Shown: one piece after another, positions 57,259 through 64,000 of the stretch | Position numbering within the stretch: position 1 is the stretch's first letter | Layout: every line of letters starts with the position of its first letter | From: Aequorivita antarctica | GTDB taxonomy: Bacteria > Bacteroidota > Bacteroidia > Flavobacteriales > Flavobacteriaceae | Assembly (NCBI RefSeq): GCF_007997155.1 | Contig: NZ_VORT01000001.1 | Coordinates: forward strand, 186,001 to 250,000 | Direction: 5' to 3' | DNA length: 64,000 nt | Notes under the pieces: generated by a model | Database searches by the model: none | What the model was told of the DNA's origin: nothing | The model's input: only the letters and a program-made list of their open reading frames with translations | Translations under genes and position numbers: made by a program

Positions 57259-58878
57259 ATGTGTAAAAATCATACTATCCCCGAAAAAAATACGTCAAAA
57301 GGTGAAAAAAATATTCACGATAAAGAGCACTCCACCTGGAACAGACGCTCTTTTATTCAGGCTTTAGGTTTGGCTGGTGCTGGTGGCATCATGCTTGGTC
57401 ACGCCTCTATTGCTGCGTCCAAACCATCACCTCTTTCGGTAGCTTTGGCAGCAAGTGAAAATGAAAATATTTTGGTCATTATCCGTCTAAAAGGTGGAAA
57501 TGATGGACTTAACACTATAGTCCCAGTTTATGACTATGCTACCTATGCCAATTTGCGCCCTAACATTCGTCATCAACAAAGCAATTTGATAAATTTGAAC
57601 GCAGATTTTGCCATCCCTAATTATATGAGCGCTCTTGAATCTGTTTGGGGTGATGGAAAAATGAAGGTAATCCATGGTGTGGGGTATCCACAACAAAATC
57701 TCTCTCATTTCCGTTCTGCAGCAATCTGGGCTTCTACAGACGATATAAACGTGGAACCTACAGGATGGTGGGGCCGATATTATGAAGACCTATACCCAGA
57801 TTATTTGATAAACCCACCAGAAGTTCCGCCAGCAGTACAAATAGGAAGTATTGGAGATCTTATTTTTGAAGGCAATGACAGTAATTATGCCTTTTCTGTT
57901 GCCAACACCGAACAATTGGCAAACGTTGCACAAAATGGTGTTCAGCACAATGTAACCGATTTGCCGGATTGCGTCTATGGAGATAAACTCTTGTTTATGC
58001 GTGCCACTACAAACACAACGGTTAGGTATTCTTCTGTTATCAATGATGCCTATTTGGCATCAAGCAACAGTTCTTCTTATAGTGATGAAGACCTTGCAAA
58101 ACAATTGGCCATCGTTGCCCGATTGATAAAAGGAAACTTGGGCACTAAAGTATATATGGTTACTTTGGATGGTTTTGACACACACGCTAACCAAGTAGAT
58201 GCCCAAAGGGCATTGTTGGAAGACCTTTCAGATTCCATCAAGGATTTTTATGATGACCTTGCCGCTACCGGAATGGATGACAAAGTTTTGACCATGACCA
58301 TTTCAGAATTTGGACGTAGGCCCTATGAAAATGGTTCTAACGGTACCGACCACGGAGCAGCCTCACCAGTTATGTTGTTTGGTGCTGGATTAGATGGAAA
58401 TGGATTTGTGGGCACCCACCCAAACCTTACCGAATGGGACGCCAATGACAATCTTATACCGACATCCGATTTTCGAGACATATATTCCACCGTTTTAACG
58501 GAGTGGTTCTGCTTGGACCCTTCTGTAGTAAGTACTATTTTGCTTAACCAGACCTACCAAACTTTGAATATGGGAATTACTTGTCAGTCTTTGTCGAATA
58601 CTGATTTTAGCGACACTACCCGCTTTGTACATATACCTATTTACCAAAACAACCGTACCCTTATTGAAATAAATATGCCCAATACAGCGAATGTTGACAT
58701 CAGGCTGTACGATATGATGGGAAGAGAAGTAGGTTTGTTGGAAAACAAAATATTGTACCCTGGAAAATACAGTATAGACGTTAAGGAAAAAGTCAAGACA
58801 CGACTTTCCTACGGACAGTACATTTACCGTATTTCAACTGGAGGACAATTTTATAGTAAATCTATACAGATTAGGTAA
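57259..58878 (+). CDS. DUF1501-family protein with Tat-like signal and T9SS-like tail
   Basis: 539 residues. WNRRSFIQALGLAGAGG (about 30-46) is a twin-arginine export signal after a polar lead. The sulfatase/alkaline phosphatase-like DUF1501 core has RLKGGNDGLNTIVP (about 75-88), YPQQNLSHFRSA, VTLDGFDTHANQ (about 295) and TISEFGRRPYENGSNGTDHGAASPV (about 350). The last ~85 residues (NVDIRLYDMMGREVGLL ... YGQYIYRISTGGQF ... SKSIQIR) resemble a T9SS type A sorting domain without the typical P-N-P strand. It would be exported folded by Tat and perhaps then moved to the surface. A terminator follows. Confidence 0.87.
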   Translation: MCKNHTIPEKNTSKGEKNIHDKEHSTWNRRSFIQALGLAGAGGIMLGHASIAASKPSPLSVALAASENENILVIIRLKGGNDGLNTIVPVYDYATYANLRPNIRHQQSNLINLNADFAIPNYMSALESVWGDGKMKVIHGVGYPQQNLSHFRSAAIWASTDDINVEPTGWWGRYYEDLYPDYLINPPEVPPAVQIGSIGDLIFEGNDSNYAFSVANTEQLANVAQNGVQHNVTDLPDCVYGDKLLFMRATTNTTVRYSSVINDAYLASSNSSSYSDEDLAKQLAIVARLIKGNLGTKVYMVTLDGFDTHANQVDAQRALLEDLSDSIKDFYDDLAATGMDDKVLTMTISEFGRRPYENGSNGTDHGAASPVMLFGAGLDGNGFVGTHPNLTEWDANDNLIPTSDFRDIYSTVLTEWFCLDPSVVSTILLNQTYQTLNMGITCQSLSNTDFSDTTRFVHIPIYQNNRTLIEINMPNTANVDIRLYDMMGREVGLLENKILYPGKYSIDVKEKVKTRLSYGQYIYRISTGGQFYSKSIQIR

Positions 58879-58901
58879 TATTTTATAAAACCCTTTTATT
58901 G

Positions 58902-58933
58902 AAAAGCTTCCTATATTTTGGGAAGCTTTTTTA
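58902..58933 (+). terminator. Rho-independent terminator after the DUF1501 gene
   Basis: AAAAGCTTCC (58902-58911) pairs with GGAAGCTTTT (58921-58930), with a T-run after it. Confidence 0.9.
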
Positions 58934-59021
58934 GTTTAAGATTTTCGATTAGGGGAAATTCTAAATCTCAAACAACTAAAGGAATGTAAAACAGGGCGCT
59001 GGTTTCCGAAGATAAAATACC

Positions 59022-59029
59022 TATTTTTG
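59022..59029 (+). promoter_or_regulatory. -7 element for metG
   Basis: TATTTTTG, a full TAnnTTTG match. It overlaps the in-frame GTG at 59029, so that codon is not the start. Confidence 0.65.
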
Positions 59030-59070
59030 TGACTTCTAAATTAATTAATATAGGTTTTCAAAAAATAGAT

Positions 59071-61146
59071 ATGGACCAAGACCCAAAACGCTATACCATT
59101 ACCGCTGCATTGCCATATACCAACGGCCCCGTGCACATTGGCCATTTGGCAGGGGTGTATGTGCCAGCGGATATTTATGCACGTTACCAGCGTCTTCAAA
59201 ACAAAGATGTTGCCTTTATCTGCGGAAGCGATGAACACGGAGTGCCAATTACCATAAAAGCAAAAAAAGAAGGCATCACACCACAGCAAGTGGTTGATAA
59301 ATACCACGCCATCATCAAAAAGAGTTTTGCCGATTTTGGAATTTCCTTTGATAATTATTCACGCACTTCTGCGGAAATCCACCATAAAACCGCTTCGGAA
59401 TTTTTCAAAAAATTATACGAAGATGGAAAATTTATTGAAGAAGTAACCGAGCAATTATATGACGAAGAAGCCAACCAGTTTTTGGCAGACCGTTTTATAA
59501 TTGGCACTTGCCCGAAATGTGGTTTTGAAGAAAGCTATGGAGACCAATGCGAAAACTGCGGAACTAGCCATAATGCTACCGATTTGATAAATCCGCGAAG
59601 TGCAATTTCAGGAAATAAGCCTATTCTGAAAGAAACAAAACACTGGTTTTTGCCTTTGAATGAATACGAAGATTTCTTAAAACAATGGATTCTCGTGGAT
59701 CACAAAAAAGACTGGAAAACAAATGTGTATGGTCAGTGCAAAAGCTGGATTGACGACGGTTTACGCCCTCGTGCAGTAACCCGCGATTTGGATTGGGGAA
59801 TTCCAGTACCCATAAAAGGAGCCGAAGGAAAAGTGCTTTACGTTTGGTTTGATGCACCGATTGGCTATATTTCCTCAACTAAAGAATGGGCCGAACGTGA
59901 AGGCAAAAACTGGGAAGATTATTGGAAAGACGAAAACACCAAAATGCTTCATTTTATAGGGAAGGACAACATCGTTTTCCATTGTATTATTTTTCCCGCT
60001 ATGTTAAAAGCTGAAGGAAGTTACATTCTTCCTGATAATGTTCCGGCAAACGAATTTTTGAACCTTGAAGGCAACAAAATCTCAACTAGTAAAAACTGGG
60101 CAGTTTGGCTGCACGAATATTTAGAGGATTTTCCAAACCAGCAGGATGTGTTGCGTTATACTTTAACTGCAAACGCTCCCGAAACAAAGGATAACGACTT
60201 TACTTGGGCTGATTTTCAAGCCCGAAATAATAATGAATTGGTTGCCATCTTCGGGAATTTCATAAACCGAGTGATGGTTTTGACCGATAAATATTACGAA
60301 GGAATCGTGCCAAATGCAGGACCGTTTTCAGAAGTTGACGAACAGACTTTAAGCGAATTGAAAGCCTATCCAACGGTGATTGCAAGCTCGCTGGAGCGTT
60401 ACCGCTTCCGTGAGGCACAGGGAGAATTGATGAATGTTGCCCGTCTTGGAAACAAATATCTTGCCGATGAAGAGCCATGGAAAACCATCAAAACCGATGA
60501 AGAGCGAACCAAAACCGTGATGTATGTTGCGTTGCAAATTGCTTCTGCCTTGGCAGTTTTGAGTGAACCGTTTTTACCGTTTACATCAGATAAATTGAAA
60601 AACATGCTCAATATTCGGTCAAATGCAACCGAAACCTCACTGAAATGGGACGACGTTTCTTCCAAATCAGAATTACTAAATCCAGGCCATAAAGTGGACA
60701 AAGCCGAATTGCTTTTCAGCAAGATAGAAGACGAACAAATTCAACAACAACTAGATAAATTACAAGCAAGCAAAAAGATGAATGAGATTGCCAACAAAAA
60801 AGTAACATCACAAAAAGAAACCATTCAATTTGATGATTTTACAAAACTCGATATGCGAGTGGGAACAATCATTGAAGCTGAAAAAATGCCAAAAGCAAAT
60901 AAACTTTTAGTTCTAAAAGTTGATACAGGAATTGACGTGCGTACTATTGTTTCAGGTATTGCGGAAAGTTTCAAGCCAGAAGATATTGTTGGTAAAAAAG
61001 TTACTGTTTTGGTAAATCTCGCACCGCGGGCACTTCGTGGCGTGGAAAGCCAAGGAATGATTTTGATGACGGAAAATGCGGAAGGGAAACTTGTTTTTGT
61101 AAATCCTGGAGAAGAAGGAGTTGATAATGGGGCGACAATCAATTAA
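59071..61146 (+). CDS. metG: Methionine--tRNA ligase
   Basis: 691 residues from ATG 59071, where [20 protein letters not shown] gives the normal start. It charges tRNA-Met. HIGH is at 22-25; a single zinc-binding set (CPKCG ... CENCG, about 147-165) and NKISTSK (about 344-350, for KMSKS) are present, followed by the anticodon-binding helical domain. The last ~110 residues ([17 protein letters not shown] ... [13 protein letters not shown]) are a tRNA-binding OB-fold, present in the long form of the enzyme. The gene stands alone behind its own promoter. Confidence 0.96.
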   Translation: MDQDPKRYTITAALPYTNGPVHIGHLAGVYVPADIYARYQRLQNKDVAFICGSDEHGVPITIKAKKEGITPQQVVDKYHAIIKKSFADFGISFDNYSRTSAEIHHKTASEFFKKLYEDGKFIEEVTEQLYDEEANQFLADRFIIGTCPKCGFEESYGDQCENCGTSHNATDLINPRSAISGNKPILKETKHWFLPLNEYEDFLKQWILVDHKKDWKTNVYGQCKSWIDDGLRPRAVTRDLDWGIPVPIKGAEGKVLYVWFDAPIGYISSTKEWAEREGKNWEDYWKDENTKMLHFIGKDNIVFHCIIFPAMLKAEGSYILPDNVPANEFLNLEGNKISTSKNWAVWLHEYLEDFPNQQDVLRYTLTANAPETKDNDFTWADFQARNNNELVAIFGNFINRVMVLTDKYYEGIVPNAGPFSEVDEQTLSELKAYPTVIASSLERYRFREAQGELMNVARLGNKYLADEEPWKTIKTDEERTKTVMYVALQIASALAVLSEPFLPFTSDKLKNMLNIRSNATETSLKWDDVSSKSELLNPGHKVDKAELLFSKIEDEQIQQQLDKLQASKKMNEIANKKVTSQKETIQFDDFTKLDMRVGTIIEAEKMPKANKLLVLKVDTGIDVRTIVSGIAESFKPEDIVGKKVTVLVNLAPRALRGVESQGMILMTENAEGKLVFVNPGEEGVDNGATIN

Positions 61147-61190
61147 CTTTAAATTCATTCAATAAAATTTTCTTCAAATCCTCAAAGTCT

Positions 61191-62657
61191 ATGTTTTTAA
61201 GAATAATTTTTTTTTCAACTTTTTGTATTTTTTCTACAGTAGCACAAACATCCTTTTTAACTATTCCGAACGATTTAAAAACTCGAAATAAATCGCCAAA
61301 AGATGCTTTTGCAGTGGTAGATGATGAAAATAATACGTTTGCGATTTTTTTGGATGATGATAAAACTCTAAATGGATATTTATATTCCGAAGATCTTAAA
61401 CCTATAGGAAAATTTGCTTCAAATGGGTTGCCAAAAATTTATACTGAGATTATCGGTCAGACCCTTAAAAATGGACAAATAAGATTGTTTTTGAAGAATG
61501 CAAACAATAGAAACTTTGGAAGCGTTCTTTTCGATTTTGAAAGAGAGGCAACAATAGAAACAGAGTATGGATTTAAATTGAATGATGAAATTTTCCTTCA
61601 ATCACACAGTTTTAAAGACAAATTTTACATACTTACCGTAACCAGGAGAAGTTCAATTCTAAATATTTACACTTTTGATCACGACGGTAAATTTGGTAAG
61701 AAAGAGTTTGATTTTAGTGATAAGTTTTTTGGAGATATGCGGAATGACCGTACAAGACTTGACCAACTCTTAACGGAGCGAAGTCAATTTAAAACCGAAG
61801 GTACTGTGGTTAAAATTGAAGAATCTAATCCTAACAACATTGCTATTACCAGTAATGTTTGCAAAGTTTATGATCGCGGAGAGACCTTTATTTTAACCAT
61901 TGACGAAGGAATGCTCTACACTTATATTTTTGAATTTGTTGTTCCAAATTTAACTGTAAGTTTGAAAGCAATTGAAAAAGAACAACTTCCACTTAAAGGT
62001 ATTTTGGCGTCTAGCAACTCATATTTATACGAAGACAAAATTTTTCAAATCAGTGGTTTAAACGATACTTTGGTTTTTACAGTAAAAAATATTGAAACAA
62101 AAGAAGAACTTAAAAGAATTGAACTTTCAAAAGATGAAGAAATTACTTTTAAAAACAGTCCAATTATACAAGAAGGAACTTCTATTAGCTCGGATGGTCG
62201 ACGAGAGTTGGAAAAGACAGCTCAGTTTCTTCGAAAAATAACTTCAGAGGATATTGGTGTGGCTGTAATTAAGTCCAAGAGCGGTTATCAAGTTACAATG
62301 GGGGGCAATAAAGAAATACAACAAACTGGTGGTGGAGCACCCATGATGATGGGCGGCTTTGGTGGTGGAATGCCAATTGGAACAGCTGGAGCCTTTACGG
62401 TTTCTTACAATCCCGTATTTTATGCTTTTAATTCCTATAAGCACAACAAATCAACCCGTATTGAATGTGTTTTTAATGATAGTTTTGAGCATGTTGATGG
62501 AATAGTTCCAGTGAATGTTTTTGATAAAATCCGAACATATACACTTCGAAATCCCAATGGAAAGGCAGAAAACGTATTCAAAATGAATGATTTTTTTATT
62601 TATGGAAAATATAATTCCAAAGAAGATACTTATGAACTTTTTAAATTTTCAGAATAA
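61191..62657 (+). CDS. Secreted protein of unknown function
   Basis: 488 residues. A signal peptide is visible (MFLRIIFFSTFCIFSTVAQT). The rest is mainly beta-strand, with repeated short strands such as LNGYLYSEDLKPIGKFAS, FYILTVTRRSSILNIYTFDHDGKFG and LYTYIFEFVVPNL, suggesting a propeller-like or long beta-sheet protein. About residues 378-402 contain a Gly/Met-rich loop (GGGAPMMMGGFGGGMP). No T9SS tail and no catalytic motif. I do not recognise the family. It starts 44 bp after metG and ends 9 bp before tex, so it may be co-transcribed with tex. Confidence 0.6.
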   Translation: MFLRIIFFSTFCIFSTVAQTSFLTIPNDLKTRNKSPKDAFAVVDDENNTFAIFLDDDKTLNGYLYSEDLKPIGKFASNGLPKIYTEIIGQTLKNGQIRLFLKNANNRNFGSVLFDFEREATIETEYGFKLNDEIFLQSHSFKDKFYILTVTRRSSILNIYTFDHDGKFGKKEFDFSDKFFGDMRNDRTRLDQLLTERSQFKTEGTVVKIEESNPNNIAITSNVCKVYDRGETFILTIDEGMLYTYIFEFVVPNLTVSLKAIEKEQLPLKGILASSNSYLYEDKIFQISGLNDTLVFTVKNIETKEELKRIELSKDEEITFKNSPIIQEGTSISSDGRRELEKTAQFLRKITSEDIGVAVIKSKSGYQVTMGGNKEIQQTGGGAPMMMGGFGGGMPIGTAGAFTVSYNPVFYAFNSYKHNKSTRIECVFNDSFEHVDGIVPVNVFDKIRTYTLRNPNGKAENVFKMNDFFIYGKYNSKEDTYELFKFSE

Positions 62658-62666
62658 CTTCTAAAA

Positions 62667-64000
62667 ATGAACAACCTTCTTCAATACATAACCTCTCAAA
62701 CCCAGCTTCCCTCAAAAAGCATAGAAAACACAGTCAAACTTTTAAACGAAGATTGCACCATTCCTTTCATTTCCCGCTACCGGAAAGAATTGACAGGAAA
62801 TCTGGATGAGGTTCAAATTGGCGATATTGTAAAATTCAAAGAACAGTTTGAAGCGCTGGAAAAGCGGAAAGTTGCAATCTTAAAATCTTTGGAAGAACAG
62901 GAGGTCTTAACTGCCGAACTTCGGAAAAAAATTGAAGAAGCTACAGATTTAATCGCTTTGGAAGACTTGTATTTGCCGTACAAAAAGAAGCGAAAAACAA
63001 AGGCAGATACAGCACGCGAAAACGGTTTGGAGCCTTTGGCGAAAATTTTAATGGTGCAGACCCGAAGTATCTCGAGTTCCGATATTTCTTCACTTGCTTC
63101 AAAATATATAAAAGGCGAAGTAATTTCCGAAGAAGAAGCTTTGGAAGGCGCACGACACATTATTGCCGAATGGATCAACGAACGCACCGATATTCGGAAT
63201 ATGCTGCGTCACCAATTGGAGCGTTTTGCAGCGATTTCAACCAAAGTTATAAAGAAGCTTGAAGACGATGAAAAAGCGCAGAAATTCCGTGATTACTTTG
63301 ATTGGAATGAAGCTTTAAACCGAATTCCTTCACACAGATTATTGGCAATACTACGTGCAACTTCCGAAGGTTTTATTCGCCAGAAAATAGAAATTGATGA
63401 TGAAAAAGCAATCTCAAAAATTGAAGATCGCGTTGTAAAACTAAACGATGCGGCTTCAAAACAAATAAAACTTGCAATTGAAGATAGCTACAAACGGCTT
63501 TTGCTTCCGGCACTTTCAAACGAAGCACTTTCCGCCGCAAAGGAAAAAGCAGATGAAACCGCAATTAATGTTTTCGCCAAAAACTTAAAACAACTTTTAC
63601 TAGGTTCGCCTTTGGGTGAAAAGCGTGTTTTGGCAATCGATCCTGGTTTTAGATCAGGCTGTAAAGTGGTTTGCTTAGATGCTCAAGGCGGTTTACAGCA
63701 TAATGAAACAATCTATCCGCACGCACCAAAAAATGATCTTAAAGGTGCGATGAAGAAGATTAGTTCACTCGCAGATGCCCATAAAATTGAAGCAATTGCA
63801 ATCGGAAACGGAACGGCTTCGCGGGAAACAGAACAGTTCATAAAACGAATTCATTTTAAAAATCCAATACAAGTTTTTGTAGTGAGCGAGGCTGGGGCAT
63901 CTATATATTCGGCTTCAAAAATTGCGCGCGATGAATTCCCGAATTATGATGTTACTGTGCGAGGCGCAGTATCCATCGGTCGCCGTTTGCAGGATCCTTT
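62667..64000 (+). CDS. tex: Tex-family RNA-binding transcriptional accessory protein (3' end cut)
   Basis: The reading frame runs open to the window edge: 444 complete codons, out of about 700-780 for the family. N-terminal helical region (LLNEDCTIPFISRYRKELTGNLDE, then LEDLYLPYKKKRKTKADTARENGLEPLA) and the start of the YqgF-like RNase H-fold domain (VLAIDPGFRSGCKVVCLD, about 320-337) match Tex. The S1 RNA-binding domain would follow outside the window. Tex binds nucleic acid and affects transcription and RNA turnover. ATG 62667 fits the family start; nothing better lies upstream. Confidence 0.92.
   Translation, partial: MNNLLQYITSQTQLPSKSIENTVKLLNEDCTIPFISRYRKELTGNLDEVQIGDIVKFKEQFEALEKRKVAILKSLEEQEVLTAELRKKIEEATDLIALEDLYLPYKKKRKTKADTARENGLEPLAKILMVQTRSISSSDISSLASKYIKGEVISEEEALEGARHIIAEWINERTDIRNMLRHQLERFAAISTKVIKKLEDDEKAQKFRDYFDWNEALNRIPSHRLLAILRATSEGFIRQKIEIDDEKAISKIEDRVVKLNDAASKQIKLAIEDSYKRLLLPALSNEALSAAKEKADETAINVFAKNLKQLLLGSPLGEKRVLAIDPGFRSGCKVVCLDAQGGLQHNETIYPHAPKNDLKGAMKKISSLADAHKIEAIAIGNGTASRETEQFIKRIHFKNPIQVFVVSEAGASIYSASKIARDEFPNYDVTVRGAVSIGRRLQDP

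Overview
The window is AT-rich chromosomal DNA from a member of the Flavobacteriaceae (Bacteroidota). Supporting evidence: Bacteroidota -7 elements (TAnnTTTG) sit before many starts. Several secreted proteins end in type IX secretion (T9SS) sorting domains, and a PorW/SprE homologue is present. An ATP synthase operon reads atpB-E-F-H-A-G without atpD/atpC, and family-typical genes occur (DUF6427, DUF4254, DUF5995, an OlsF-like acyltransferase). The protein mix resembles a marine genus such as Aequorivita, but genus is inference. I see no rRNA, tRNA, CRISPR array, phage or intact insertion sequence.

Layout. 1-19057 is an extracellular polysaccharide locus: glycosyltransferases (cut GT4 at 1, WecG type at 10592, GT4 at 16570), two Gfo/Idh/MocA sugar oxidoreductases, an MBOAT plus SGNH pair for O-acylation, a Wzy/ligase-like membrane protein, UDP-glucose dehydrogenase with UDP-glucuronate decarboxylase (making UDP-xylose), an initiating sugar-phosphate transferase and a PaaK-like adenylating enzyme. 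A T9SS cargo gene and a remnant of a second one lie inside it. 19259-26216 holds purD, two small flavobacterial membrane genes, a compact predicted restriction-modification pair, DUF4254, a GT9 and a ferredoxin reductase. 26409-35420 holds porW/sprE, a bactofilin and the ATP synthase operon. 35514-48010 is a mosaic of housekeeping and small stress or metabolic genes (cupin, hydroxyacid dehydrogenase, VOC proteins, TM2, DoxX, OlsF-like, aspartate kinase, GNAT, fbp, TerB-like, TspO-like, flavin disulfide reductase). 48113-64000 has mfd, a seven-repeat T9SS protein, a membrane-bound XRE regulator, YraN, an LD-carboxypeptidase, a DUF1800/DUF1501 pair, metG, an unknown secreted protein and the start of tex.

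The most notable points are: (i) a two-gene cassette with ATGA overlaps at 21787-23426, a PD-(D/E)xK nuclease candidate plus a D12-class adenine methylase; (ii) spacers built on a strict 7-bp period, two of them inside the atp operon and one folding into a perfect 18-bp hairpin; (iii) a dispersed TGAGCnnnnTCGAAG element, one copy of which has become in-frame coding sequence of a GNAT acetyltransferase; (iv) a perfect 17-bp inverted repeat over the promoter that reads into the end of the polysaccharide locus; and (v) a decayed T9SS C-terminus that is a co-linear duplicate of its neighbour. All family names come from reading motifs by eye; no database search was run.
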